Made by a program: the position numbers and the translations under genes. Positions 15,125-24,100 of a stretch of 39,168 nucleotides of DNA are shown piece by piece. Each line of letters begins with the position of its first letter. Position 1 is the first letter of the stretch. The notes beneath the pieces were generated by a model. That model was not told the origin of the DNA. It ran no database searches and saw only the letters and a list, made by a program, of their open reading frames with translations. The stretch lies in assembly GCA_900546455.1 (NCBI GenBank), contig URCS01000017.1, forward strand, positions 1-39,168, written 5' to 3'. This DNA is from an uncultured Collinsella sp. (GTDB lineage: Bacteria > Actinomycetota > Coriobacteriia > Coriobacteriales > Coriobacteriaceae).

Positions 15125-15757
15125 ATGAGCCAAGAGATGATGGATAAAACATGTCGAGAGTTTGCCGAGGCGCTTGCCGCACGCGAGCCGGTTCCCGGCG
15201 GCGGTAGCGCGAGCGCCTTTGTAGGTGCACTGGGCGCCTCGCTTTGCGGGATGGTTGCTCGCTATGGGGCGACAAATCCTGCGCTTGCCGATCGCGCAGA
15301 CGATCTGACGCGCGCGTTTGCCCAGGCGGATGAGTTGGCGCAGGAACTTGTGGGTCTGGTCGCCGAGGACGTTCGTGCCTACGGGCAGGTGTCCACGGCG
15401 TACGGTATTCCGCGTGACGATCCGGCTCGAGCGACCGCGATTCAGGATGCGCTGCATGTGGCCGCTATGCCGCCGTATCGCATTATGGATGCCTGCGGGC
15501 GTGCGCTGGCGCTGCTCGAGGACATGGCCGACAAGGGTTCGCGTCAGCTGCTGTCCGATGTGGCGTGCGGCGCCGTGTTCTGCCGTGCCGCTATGCAGGG
15601 CGCGAGCTTGACGCTCTTTGCGAACACCACGTCTATGAAAGATCGCGTTCGTGCTGAGGAGCTCGAGACGGCGTGTGATGAGTTGCTCGACACATGGTTG
15701 CCGCGCGCCGATGCGCTGGCGCGCCGCGCCTCCGACGCTGCAAGGAAGAGAGGATAG
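15125..15757 (+). CDS. fchA: Cyclodeaminase/cyclohydrolase family protein (methenyl-THF cyclohydrolase, FchA-like)
   Basis: A 210-residue all-helical protein of the FTCD-C family. Members either deaminate formimino-THF or hydrolyse methenyl-THF to 10-formyl-THF. The signature EPVPGGGSASAFVGALGASLCGMV lies near residues 20-45. Later helices include AAMPPYRIMDACGRALALLEDMADKG and a conserved SDVACGA segment. The ATG at 15125 is preferred to GTG 15119 because GAAGG (15111-15115) is then nine bases away. It ends two bases before folD, forming an operon. As folD lacks its own cyclohydrolase residues, the cyclohydrolase role is more likely than cyclodeaminase here. No formiminotransferase is visible. 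Confidence 0.85.
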   Translation: MSQEMMDKTCREFAEALAAREPVPGGGSASAFVGALGASLCGMVARYGATNPALADRADDLTRAFAQADELAQELVGLVAEDVRAYGQVSTAYGIPRDDPARATAIQDALHVAAMPPYRIMDACGRALALLEDMADKGSRQLLSDVACGAVFCRAAMQGASLTLFANTTSMKDRVRAEELETACDELLDTWLPRADALARRASDAARKRG

Positions 15758-15759
15758 CC

Positions 15760-16614
15760 ATGGCTGAACTGCTGAAGGGTGCTCCCGTTGCTCGCGCTTT
15801 GACCGAGGAACTTGCTGCTCGCTGTGCAGCCCTGCGCGAGCGCGGTGTTGTACCGACGCTGGCCATCGTTCGTGTGGGCGAGCGCGAGGACGACCTGTCC
15901 TACGAGCGCGGTGCCCTCAAGCGCTGCGAGAAGGTTGGCATTGAGGCTCGCCGCGTTTTGCTTCCTGCCGATGTTTCGCAGGACGAGCTGTTGACGGCCG
16001 TCGAGGACATCAATACCGATTCGGCTGTTCATGGCTGTCTGATGTTCCGCCCGCTGCCCGCCGGCCTTGACGAGAACGCCGTCGCCGCAGCGCTCGATCC
16101 CGCCAAGGACGTTGACTCCATGACGCCGGCTTCACTGCTCACCACGCTTTCGGGGCGCGGCGAGGGTTTTGCCCCCTGCACAGCCGAAGCCGTGCTTGCT
16201 TTGCTGGATCATTACGGCGTTGAGCTGGATGGGGCCAAGGTTGCTGTGGTCGGACGCTCACTGGTAATTGGCCGCCCCGTTGCCGCCATGCTTACGGCGC
16301 GCAACGCAACCGTGACGACGTGCCATACGCATACGCGCGATCTTGCCGCCGAGTGCTGTGCTGCCGACATTGTGGTTGCCGCCGTTGGACGCGCGCGCAC
16401 GATTGGCGCAGATGCGGTCCGCGAGGACCAGGCGATTATCGATGTTGGCATTAATTGGGACGAAGCCGCTGGCAAGCTGGTCGGCGACGTCGATTTTGAT
16501 GCCGCGGAGCCGGTTGTTGGCGCAATCACCCCCGTGCCGGGTGGCGTGGGCGCCGTGACGACAGCAATTCTCGCCAAGCACGTGATCGAGGCGGCTGAGC
16601 GCGCGGTAAAATAG
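15760..16614 (+). CDS. folD: Methylene-THF dehydrogenase (FolD family), cyclohydrolase site lost
   Basis: A 284-residue FolD-family enzyme that oxidises methylene-THF to methenyl-THF. The dinucleotide site VVGRSLVIGRPVAAML is at about residues 165-180, and the end motif ITPVPGGVGAVTT is intact. The substrate loop is altered. The usual Y-V-x-x-K-x-K reads Y48-E-R-G-A52-L-K, so the catalytic Lys (Lys56 in human MTHFD1) is Ala. The usual V-Q-L-P-L-P reads M-F-R-P-L-P, so the partner Gln (Gln100) is Phe96. The acidic KDVD is kept, but the following Gly is Ser. In human MTHFD1 substitutions at Lys56 and Gln100 abolish cyclohydrolase activity. It is coupled to fchA, which can supply that step. The start ATG follows AGGAT of the preceding stop region. 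Confidence 0.92.
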   Translation: MAELLKGAPVARALTEELAARCAALRERGVVPTLAIVRVGEREDDLSYERGALKRCEKVGIEARRVLLPADVSQDELLTAVEDINTDSAVHGCLMFRPLPAGLDENAVAAALDPAKDVDSMTPASLLTTLSGRGEGFAPCTAEAVLALLDHYGVELDGAKVAVVGRSLVIGRPVAAMLTARNATVTTCHTHTRDLAAECCAADIVVAAVGRARTIGADAVREDQAIIDVGINWDEAAGKLVGDVDFDAAEPVVGAITPVPGGVGAVTTAILAKHVIEAAERAVK

Positions 16615-16652
16615 GCGTTTGGAGGCTGTTTAGGGGGTTGGTTAGATACCCT

Positions 16653-16882
16653 GTGGTCAAAAAATGCCAAATATGAGTACTGTTGCCAAGTTAGTCACAT
16701 ATGTTTGAGATCATTTTGGCTCTTTAGCGATAAGTAATATCGTTAAAGAGCCAATTTTATTGGACGTATGGGGAATTACTAGACTCAGTTTTTGGACAGG
16801 TGAGGATTCCCGGCGCCCGGAACAGTGCAATTTGCTGCCACTAAATTTGTGACAGTACTCATATTTGGCATTTTTTGACCAC
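16653..16882. mobile_element. MITE-like element with 31-bp perfect terminal inverted repeats
   Basis: A 230-base, AT-rich segment bounded by 31-bp perfect inverted repeats: 16653-16683, starting GTGGTCAAAAAATGCC, and 16852-16882, ending GGCATTTTTTGACCAC. It contains no ORF. The base composition contrasts sharply with the GC-rich flanks. The flanks CCCT and GGGG nearly extend the palindrome; no clear target-site duplication is visible. It fills most of the 355-base gap between folD and the dipeptidase gene. It could be a non-autonomous transposable element or a genome-wide palindromic repeat family; copy number cannot be judged from one window. Confidence 0.65.
16716..16758. terminator. Strong hairpin inside the inverted-repeat element
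   Basis: TTGGCTCTTTAGCGATA (16716-16732) pairs with TATCGTTAAAGAGCCAA (16738-16754) over 17 bp, with one G-T pair and a five-base loop, followed by TTTT. It probably serves as terminator of fchA-folD and may work on both strands. Confidence 0.7.
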
Positions 16883-16969
16883 GGGGGCTGCCGAGGCCGT
16901 GGTTTCGCCCTTTCTGCGCCGAAGCGATACACTGTTGCCGTTTGATTTCTTCGCTCAAGGAGGATGCGC

Positions 16970-18493
16970 ATGCCGTGCACAACGATTCTGGTCGGTAAAA
17001 ACGCAAGCTACGACGGGTCGACCCTGGTCGCGCGTAACGAGGACTCGTCCAACGGGGTATTTGAGCCCAAGCGCATGCGCGTAGTGCATCCCGACGAGCA
17101 GCCGCGTGTCTACACGAGCGTCCTGAGCCACCTGACCGTTGAGCTGCCCGATAACCCCATGCGCTATACGAGCGTCCCCGATGTTGTCCCGGGCCACGGT
17201 ATCTGGGCCGAGGCCGGTTTCAACGAGCTCAATGTTGGCATGTCCGCAACCGAGACGCTTACCACCAACGAGCGCGTCCGCGGCGCCGATCCGCTCGTGG
17301 ACTACGTGCCCGCCAAGGGCAACGAGGGTGAGGACGGCTATGTGCCGGCGCAGCCCGGTGGCCTGGGCGAGGAGGACATGGTGACCCTGGTGCTGCCGTA
17401 TGCCAAGTCCGCCCGCGACGGCGTGCGTATCTTGGGCGACCTGCTCGAGCGCTACGGCACTTACGAGAACAACGGCATCGCCTTTAGCGACGTGGACGAG
17501 ATCTGGTGGCTCGAGACCATCGGCGGTCACCACTGGATCGCCAAGCGCGTGCCTGACGACGCCTATGTGACCATGCCCAACCAGCTGGGCATCGACAGCT
17601 TTGACCTGGATGACGCCGAGGGCGCCCAGGCCGACCATATGTGCTCCGCCGACCTGCGCGTCTGGATGGCCGAGTGGCATCTGGACCTGACGCTGGGCGT
17701 CGAGGGCGACGGCCCGGCTGCCGTCTTTAACCCGCGCGAGGCCTTTGGCTCGCACAGCGACAGCGACCACGTCTACAACACGCCGCGCGCCTGGTACATG
17801 CAGCGCTGCCTCAACCCCAGTGACGTGTGGGATGGCCCCGACGCCGACTACACGCCCGAGAGCGACGATATCCCTTGGAGCCGCGTGCCCGAGCGCAAGG
17901 TGACCATCGAGGACATCAAGTACGTACTCTCGAGCCACTACCAGGGCACGGAGTACGACTGCTACGGCAGCAAGGGCACGCTCGCTACGCGTGGCGCCTA
18001 TCGCCCCATCGGCATCAACCGCAACAGCCAGCTCGCCGTGTTGCAGCTGCGTCCCTATGCGCAGCCGGCCTATCGCGCCGTGCAGTGGATGGCGTTTGGT
18101 TCCAACTCGTTTAACGCGCTGGTTCCGCTGTACGCCAACGTCGAGACCATGCCCGAGTACTATGCCGACACGCAGGCTCGCGTGACGTCCGAAAACTTCT
18201 ACTGGGCCAACCGCCTGATCGGCGCGCTGGCTGACGTCCGCTTCCATGAGTGCGGCCGCGCGGTCGAGGATTATCAGGAGAAGGTTGGTGGCATGGGCCA
18301 CAAGCAGATCCATGACGTCGACGCTGCCGTAGCCGCTCTGCCCGAGGCCGAGGTGCCTGCCGAGCTTGCACGCGCCAACGAGGCCTTTGCCGAGCGTGTC
18401 CGCGTGGAGACCGATGCTCTACTGAGCAAGGTGCTCTACACCACGAGCTGCGCCATGAAGAACTCTTTCGCGATGAACGACAACGTGAGATAA
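16970..18493 (+). CDS. C69 family dipeptidase (PepD-like)
   Basis: A 507-residue Ntn-hydrolase peptidase acting on dipeptides. It begins MPCTTILVGKNASYDGSTLV, the C69 hallmark, in which the near-terminal Cys3 becomes the nucleophile after trimming. VARNEDSSNGVFEPKRM follows and holds the conserved Asn/Asp/Glu of the active site. Further family segments are GLNELNVGMSAT-like (here FNELNVGMSATETL), EIWWLETIGGHHWIAKRVPD and SHYQGTEYD. There is no signal peptide, so it is probably cytoplasmic. The ATG at 16970 gives a six-base gap to AAGGAGG (16957-16963); the ATG at 16964 touches that site and is unlikely. The upstream 80 bases carry TACACT (16928-16933), a possible -10. Confidence 0.93.
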   Translation: MPCTTILVGKNASYDGSTLVARNEDSSNGVFEPKRMRVVHPDEQPRVYTSVLSHLTVELPDNPMRYTSVPDVVPGHGIWAEAGFNELNVGMSATETLTTNERVRGADPLVDYVPAKGNEGEDGYVPAQPGGLGEEDMVTLVLPYAKSARDGVRILGDLLERYGTYENNGIAFSDVDEIWWLETIGGHHWIAKRVPDDAYVTMPNQLGIDSFDLDDAEGAQADHMCSADLRVWMAEWHLDLTLGVEGDGPAAVFNPREAFGSHSDSDHVYNTPRAWYMQRCLNPSDVWDGPDADYTPESDDIPWSRVPERKVTIEDIKYVLSSHYQGTEYDCYGSKGTLATRGAYRPIGINRNSQLAVLQLRPYAQPAYRAVQWMAFGSNSFNALVPLYANVETMPEYYADTQARVTSENFYWANRLIGALADVRFHECGRAVEDYQEKVGGMGHKQIHDVDAAVAALPEAEVPAELARANEAFAERVRVETDALLSKVLYTTSCAMKNSFAMNDNVR

Positions 18494-18564
18494 AACGCTT
18501 TGTCGCTTTCGCGCGATCTTGGGTACAAGAAGGCCAATGCAGTTGTTCATGATTGGAGCCAACC

Positions 18565-18981
18565 ATGGTTATGAAATTCGATCAGCTTGTTAACGGCGCC
18601 ATCAACGTGGGCTTTGGCGCTGCCGCCGTTGCCGTCGAGGGAGGCAAGAAGGTCCTTGACGACCTCAACGCCAAGGGCGAGCAGGTGCGCAAGGACGCCG
18701 ACACCCCCGATATCGCCCGCAGCGTATCCGATATGTTTGAGCAGGCCGGCGGCACCATCTCCGACCTGACTGAGCGCCTGGGCATGCAGGGCGAGACCGC
18801 GGCGCAGCGCGTGCTCGACGAGCTCATCCTTGCTCGCGTCCGCGTCATGGCCGCCCCCGAGCGTACCGCCTTCCTGGCTCACGTGCGCGACATTGTCGAT
18901 TCGGTCGAGGACAACGTGACCTCGGTGCCCGTCGAGTCCGTTGAGCCCGACGATGCGAAGGATACCGAAGAGGCCGAGTAG
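18565..18981 (+). CDS. Phasin-like helical protein
   Basis: A 138-residue, almost entirely helical, acidic protein. The central part (VEGGKKVLDDLNAKGEQVRK, then SVSDMFEQAGGTISDLTERLG) resembles the phasin/PhaF-like and YtxH-like helical proteins that coat granules or act as small regulators. The later segment ILARVRVMAAPERTAFLAHVRDIVD is also helical, and the tail is Asp/Glu-rich. I cannot assign a function. The ATG at 18565 is six bases after GGAG (18555-18558). It lies eight bases before the ABC1 kinase gene in one operon; linkage of phasin-like proteins with ABC1/UbiB kinases suggests a membrane or lipid-related role, which is inference. Confidence 0.6.
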   Translation: MVMKFDQLVNGAINVGFGAAAVAVEGGKKVLDDLNAKGEQVRKDADTPDIARSVSDMFEQAGGTISDLTERLGMQGETAAQRVLDELILARVRVMAAPERTAFLAHVRDIVDSVEDNVTSVPVESVEPDDAKDTEEAE

Positions 18982-18989
18982 TAGCGCAG

Positions 18990-20753
18990 ATGGCAGATCC
19001 CACCACCGATTACAACAATCAAGATCCCTTGTGTGACGAGGCGGCAGTTGTCGACGAAGTCGAGGCTGCCGTCTCGGGCGCTCGCAAGAAGCCCCGCGCC
19101 GTGGACATGGTGCCCGAGGAGCCCGACGCGATGGCGCCGGACGAGGAATACCAGCTCACGCCGGCGGGTCGTCGCGAACGCATCGGGCAGATTGTTCGCC
19201 TGGTCAAAAAGTACCGCGTGTGGGACAACCTCACGCCGGTTCGTTTGCGCCGCCTGCTCGAGGAACTCGGCCCCATGTTCGTCAAGATGGGGCAGATTCT
19301 GGCTAACCGGTCCGAGATTCTGCCGCAACGCTTTTGCGACGAGCTGCGTCGTCTGCGCTCCGACGTGGAGCCGGTGCCGTACGAGGTGGTGCTCTGCTGT
19401 CTGGAGGAAGAGTATGGCCAGCGCCTGGGAGAGATGTTCGACGCCATCGATCCCAACCCGCTCGGTAGCGCGTCGCTCGCGCAGGTGCACCGCGCCCGCC
19501 TGGTGACCGGCGAGGACGTGGCCGTTAAGGTGCAGCGCCCCGGTGCGCAGCAGGTGATGGCTCAGGACATCGACATCATTCGCTCGGTGGTACGCATCGT
19601 TTCCAAGTTTGTCAATACCGATCAGTTTGTGGACCTGCATGGCGTGGTCGAAGAGCTGTGGACCTCGTTTCGCGAGGAGACCAACTTTTTAGCCGAGGCC
19701 AAAAACCTCAACGATTTCTATGACTTCCACAAAAGTGTGCACGGCGTTTCGTGTCCCAAATCCTACCCGGACCTTTGCACCGAGCATGTTGTGGTCATGG
19801 ACTACATTGACGGCATCTCGATTGCCGACCCCAAACGCTTGGCAGCCGAGGGTTATGACTTGGAAAAGATTGGCGCTGCGATTGTCGAGGACTACTCGAC
19901 GCAGGTGCTCGACGACGGCTTTTTCCATGCCGACCCGCATGCGGGAAACATCATCCTCAAGGACGGCATCGTCTACTTTATTGATCTGGGCATGGTCGGG
20001 CGCATGTCGAGCCACGACCGCGGTATCGTCAAGGACATGATTTTCGCCGTGGCCGAGGGCGACGTGCCCAAGCTCAAGGATTCGCTCATGCGCTTTGCCG
20101 TGACGCGCGGCGATTCGGCCGAGCTCGACCATTCGGCCTTTTTGTCCGACTTGGACTTTATCGTTGCCGACTTTGCGGGCCTCGATCTTAAGGACCTGGA
20201 TATCGGCGAGTTTTTGACCTCGCTGGTGAACCTAGCGCGCAAGAACGATGTCGAGCTGCCGAGCGTGGTGACAATGTTCGCGCGCGGCATGGTGACGCTC
20301 GAGGGCCTGCTGACCGAGTACATGCCCAACGTCAACATGATCCAGATCATCCAGACGCATATCAAAAACGAGAAGAGCACCTATGCCCGCGTGCGTGAGA
20401 TGGGTCGCGACTTTGCGGCGAGCAGCTACCGTGCGGCCAAGGGTTCACTCGAGGCGGCCGAGTATCTGGGGCTGGCGTCGCGCATGCTTACGCGCGGCCA
20501 GCTCAAGCTGAACCTGCAGCTTATGAGTAGCGACAAGGCGCTGCGCCAGATTGGCGCCATCGTCGACCGCATGTCGATGGCCATCGTCATCGCTGGCCTG
20601 TTTATCGGTTCGTCGGTGGTGTACTATGCACGCATCGAGCCGGTTGTGTTTGGCATTCCGGTCATCGGCTTTGCCGGCTACGTCTGCGCGCTGGCGCTTG
20701 CACTGATGCTGGGTCGCGAGATCTGGCGCAACAGCCACGGCGGTAAGCACTAG
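18990..20753 (+). CDS. ABC1/UbiB (AarF) family atypical kinase
   Basis: A 587-residue atypical kinase-like ATPase, the family that includes UbiB and COQ8. The N-terminal 60 residues are an acidic extension. The KxGQ motif (FVKMGQILANRSEILP, about residue 97) marks the family. SASLAQVHRARL replaces the normal P-loop, with AVKVQRPG carrying the lysine. FFHADPHAGNIIL (about 313) is the catalytic loop, and DLGMVGRM (about 332) the metal-binding DFG equivalent. Two C-terminal membrane helices (AIVIAGLFIGSSVVYYA and VIGFAGYVCALALALML) anchor it. Ubiquinone synthesis is unlikely in an anaerobe of this type, so a role in other membrane lipids is more plausible. No strong Shine-Dalgarno is seen; it is probably coupled to the upstream gene. 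Confidence 0.88.
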   Translation: MADPTTDYNNQDPLCDEAAVVDEVEAAVSGARKKPRAVDMVPEEPDAMAPDEEYQLTPAGRRERIGQIVRLVKKYRVWDNLTPVRLRRLLEELGPMFVKMGQILANRSEILPQRFCDELRRLRSDVEPVPYEVVLCCLEEEYGQRLGEMFDAIDPNPLGSASLAQVHRARLVTGEDVAVKVQRPGAQQVMAQDIDIIRSVVRIVSKFVNTDQFVDLHGVVEELWTSFREETNFLAEAKNLNDFYDFHKSVHGVSCPKSYPDLCTEHVVVMDYIDGISIADPKRLAAEGYDLEKIGAAIVEDYSTQVLDDGFFHADPHAGNIILKDGIVYFIDLGMVGRMSSHDRGIVKDMIFAVAEGDVPKLKDSLMRFAVTRGDSAELDHSAFLSDLDFIVADFAGLDLKDLDIGEFLTSLVNLARKNDVELPSVVTMFARGMVTLEGLLTEYMPNVNMIQIIQTHIKNEKSTYARVREMGRDFAASSYRAAKGSLEAAEYLGLASRMLTRGQLKLNLQLMSSDKALRQIGAIVDRMSMAIVIAGLFIGSSVVYYARIEPVVFGIPVIGFAGYVCALALALMLGREIWRNSHGGKH

Positions 20754-20804
20754 TGGCTGCGGCCGGCACCGCATTTTCCTATCGCAAACCATAGCTTTTA
20801 CCTT

Positions 20805-20832
20805 GGGCTTCGCCTGTGTGCGGGGCCCTTTT
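20805..20832 (+). terminator. Probable terminator after the ABC1 kinase gene
   Basis: GGGC (20805-20808) with inner CGC pairs with GCG and GCCC (20825-20828), followed by TTTT. The stem is short and imperfect, so confidence is moderate. Confidence 0.5.
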
Positions 20833-20859
20833 GCGTGATACCATACCGACAGTAATAAT
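20831..20859 (+). promoter_or_regulatory. Promoter of the riboswitch-controlled surface operon
   Basis: TTGCGT (20831-20836), a 17-base spacer and AATAAT (20854-20859) fit a sigma-70 promoter. Transcription would begin near 20866, just before the first helix of the riboswitch. Confidence 0.6.
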
Positions 20860-20868
20860 CGATGGCCT

Positions 20869-21041
20869 AGATGGTGGTGCGGAGACGCACGAATGCGCGG
20901 TTTTCCTGCGCGTTTGGGAGAATTGGGGTGCGAATCCCCGGCTGTACCAGTAACCGTAATTCCTCTTGGCTCGGGATGCACACGCCGCAGATCGGACGGC
21001 GCACCCGGGTCGTTAAGGTTAAGTCGGATCGCCTCCCATCT
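20869..21041 (+). promoter_or_regulatory. Cobalamin (B12) riboswitch
   Basis: The core GGTGCGAATCCCCGGCTGTA (from 20927) followed by CCAGTAACCGTAA matches the B12-box class, usually GGTG-GAATCC-GCTG-CCCGCAACTGT. AAGTCGGATCGCCTCCC (21021-21037) matches the conserved AAGTC-GGA-CCT-CC near the 3' side. AGATGG (20869-20874) and CCATCT (21036-21041) close helix P1. The 143 bases between P1 and the start codon hold GC-rich pairing options but no hairpin with a T run, so control may be translational or Rho-dependent. It precedes two DUF4430-type surface genes. High cobalamin would be expected to lower their expression. Confidence 0.88.
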
Positions 21042-21184
21042 TGCACGCGGCCGCGGCGCACGCTGCCGGCACGCGTTGGGCTCTGGAAGGAAGGGGGACC
21101 CCGATGGGGGTACTCGAGCGCAATGTGCGCGATGACGCGGGGCAGCCGTTGGGCAATGCTCCAAGTTTAGACAATAGGAGACAA

Positions 21185-24100
21185 ATGGATATGTTTGAGG
21201 ACGGGCGCCAACGCGCCTCGTGGCGTCGTCATGGGGCGATCGCGCGCGGCGTAGCCAAGCGCGGCCTGGTAGCGTTCCTGGCCTTCGCGATGGCTTTTGG
21301 TACCACGCCTGCCCAGATGTGGGCCGAGGGCGCCGAGGGCATCGCCGAGGCCGTGACTCAGGCCACGACGCCGAGCGAGGGCGCGCAGGCCACGGATGAC
21401 GCTGCCGATAATACCGCGCCTGCTGCTGGCGCAAACGATTCGGCTACCGACAAATCCTCCGAAACTGGGGATACGAGTTCGGATGCGCCTGACAACGCGA
21501 GCAATGACGCGCTAGGCGACCCCGCTGCGTCAGACCCCGCTTCGGCCAATCCGGCGAATGAGGCGTCCGACACCACCGCCGAGACCGACGACGCGGCTGC
21601 GGTTGTCAGCGAGTCCAATGCGCCTAAGGCCGCACCTCGTGCCGCTGCTTCGCTTTCCTCGAATAATGGCGTCAGTGTAGGAAAGAGCAAGAACCCTACT
21701 CGTTGGGTTGGCTCTAACTTCACTGGCTTTATCCAGAGCAATACTACGCTCTATGCGAATGTCTGGACTTCGTCCAGCAAGCGCGCCAGTGTTTCGGGTT
21801 GCACCTATCAGTGGCTTGCTGCCGATATCGCCAACGGGAACGATGCGGACAACTCTGCGTTTGTTGCTGTCGAGGGCCAGACGGGCTCATCGATCGTTCT
21901 GGACGACGCCCTGCGCACTCAGCTTAACGGCAAGTGCCTGCGTGTACGTATTACCGATGCCAGCGGTAACGTCGTCTACGGTCCGACTAAGAGTGCCGCC
22001 AACCAAAAGCTGCTGACGGCGACGAACACTATCAAGGCGCCCGTTCCTACTAAGACGGCCCTGGATGCAAAGTCTTTTGTCCTCATCCAGTCTTCGGCAG
22101 ACGATTCGAGCTCGTATTCGTCCGTCAAGGCCGAGATACTGAACCCTGGCACTACACTTTGGGCGAATGCCTATGACGGCGAAGCGGTCCCCAATAAGCG
22201 TATTGCGGCGCAGGGTGGCTGGGCCTATCAGTGGCTTGCGTCCGATACGCGCGATGCCGAGGACTCTGCCTATCAGGTGATTCCCGGTCAGACCGGCCAG
22301 TCGCTAACGATTACGGACGAACTCGCCTCGCAGCTTGCGGGCAAGTACATTCGCGTTAAGGTTGTCGGCGACGGCCAGGAGCTGTACGGTCCGAGCGGAT
22401 CTTTCAACACGCCCTCGTCTGTTGGCTACAATACCCCGGGCCCCGTTGCCGCGAGCGGCCAAATCGCGTTGGGCCATATCGTTCTCGCCTATAACGGCGC
22501 CGAATTTGGCGACGATTACGAGAACGTCCCCAACGCCAACGTCGGCGACACGATTAAGGCTGCTGCCTACTACCTCAACTACGACACGCCGACTGACCTC
22601 TACGGTTCCGACAAGGTCGATTTTTCTTGGTGGGTGGCCGATTCCGCCGACGGCTCGTTCGAGCAGGTTGCAACTGGTGACACCTACACGGTTACCAAGG
22701 AGTGCGCGAACCGTTACCTCAAGGTGGTCGCTAAGGCCAAGAAGGGCATCCCCGGCTCCGATAGCTGCGAAACCAAGGCGGGTCGCATTCTGCCCAAGGG
22801 CGCGACAACGCTTGATTCGGTTGCGTTTACCAACGCGAGCAAGGGTGCTAAGGACACTGGCTCTACGATTGGGGCGTGTGCCTACAAGGCGGTCGACTAC
22901 TCGTCTGAACCGGTTACCGAGGGCGTTACCTACACGTGGCGTTGGTCCTCCGTCGACCCGTCTTCCTCTGCGTTTGATGCGAAGACCGACTGGCATGTTG
23001 TCGAGGGTAAAACCGACAGCAGTTTTACGATTCCCGATGACTACGCCAAGCGCTGGGTGAGTGTGTCGGCCACTGCGGGCGATAACACCGTAGAGGCGAC
23101 TACTGCCGTGGCCGTTAAGGCCGCAGGCTCGCACGAGCTGTTCCTGACGTATCTCAAAAAGATCGTCGGCGACCAGAGCGATGACGCCAGGTTTGTCTAC
23201 AAGAGTGGCGAAAAGGTCGGTGTTACTGCATTCGAGAAAACGTCTGCAGGAACAAAGGGTGCCGAGCTTACATCCGATCAACTGACGTATACGTGGCAGA
23301 TTGCCGATAGCGCCCAGGGTCCGTTCACGACGCTGACGGATGAAAACGCGCACAGGCCGTCGTTCGTAATTTCGCAAAAGTACGTCGGCAAGTACCTCAA
23401 GTGCATCGTCGACGGTGGCTACAACACCGACTATGCCTCCACGCGTTATGCCATCGTCAAGGGCGAAGATGCCAAGGCGTATACCCTGACATCGGTTAAT
23501 GTCGCTTCGAGCGGCAACCTTGCACAGGTCGGCGGAACGCTTACCCCTACTGCCAATTACATGGCAACGGGCGATTGGGGCGATTACGAGACGGCGCTCC
23601 CCGAGGGCTCCCTTGTCGATTACCGCTGGTATCTCGCCGATGACGCTGAGGGCACAAATGCCCACGAGCTGTTTGGCGCCGACGAAACGACCGGCGCGAT
23701 CACGCTTCCCGCCTCGGCCGAGGGCAAATACGCCTATGTCGTGGCAAACGCCGGCAACAACGATGTCAAGAGCACCGCTTGGCTCGTTAACTCTTCCGAC
23801 GAAAAGTCTCTTTCCGTTAACGTCAGGGTTGTAGGCGTAAGCAAGCACGATGTCGGTCAGTCTTATGACCTTGTGGATTGGGTGCCGTCGACCTCGTATA
23901 ACTGGTCGAGCACTCAAAAAATGTCTGCGTGGGACATCTTTGCCAAGGTGCTTGACGAGGCCGGCTATAGCTATAGCACGGACGGCGGCGTTCCCTATTC
24001 GGTTACGAACCCCGATAAGTCCCAGACGCTCGCGATGGAAAGCACGGCGTCCGGCTATAAGTACTGGCGTTTTGACATTAATGGCAAGGCTGCCAACTCT

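Noticed and set aside
16955..18313. 452-codon minus-strand frame opposite the C69 dipeptidase
   Set aside because: Antisense shadow; no ribosome site and no recognisable fold.
22304..23917. 537-codon minus-strand frame within the giant surface gene (and another at 25661-26854)
   Set aside because: Shadows of a long repetitive gene; Arg/Val/Gly-rich translations without motifs.
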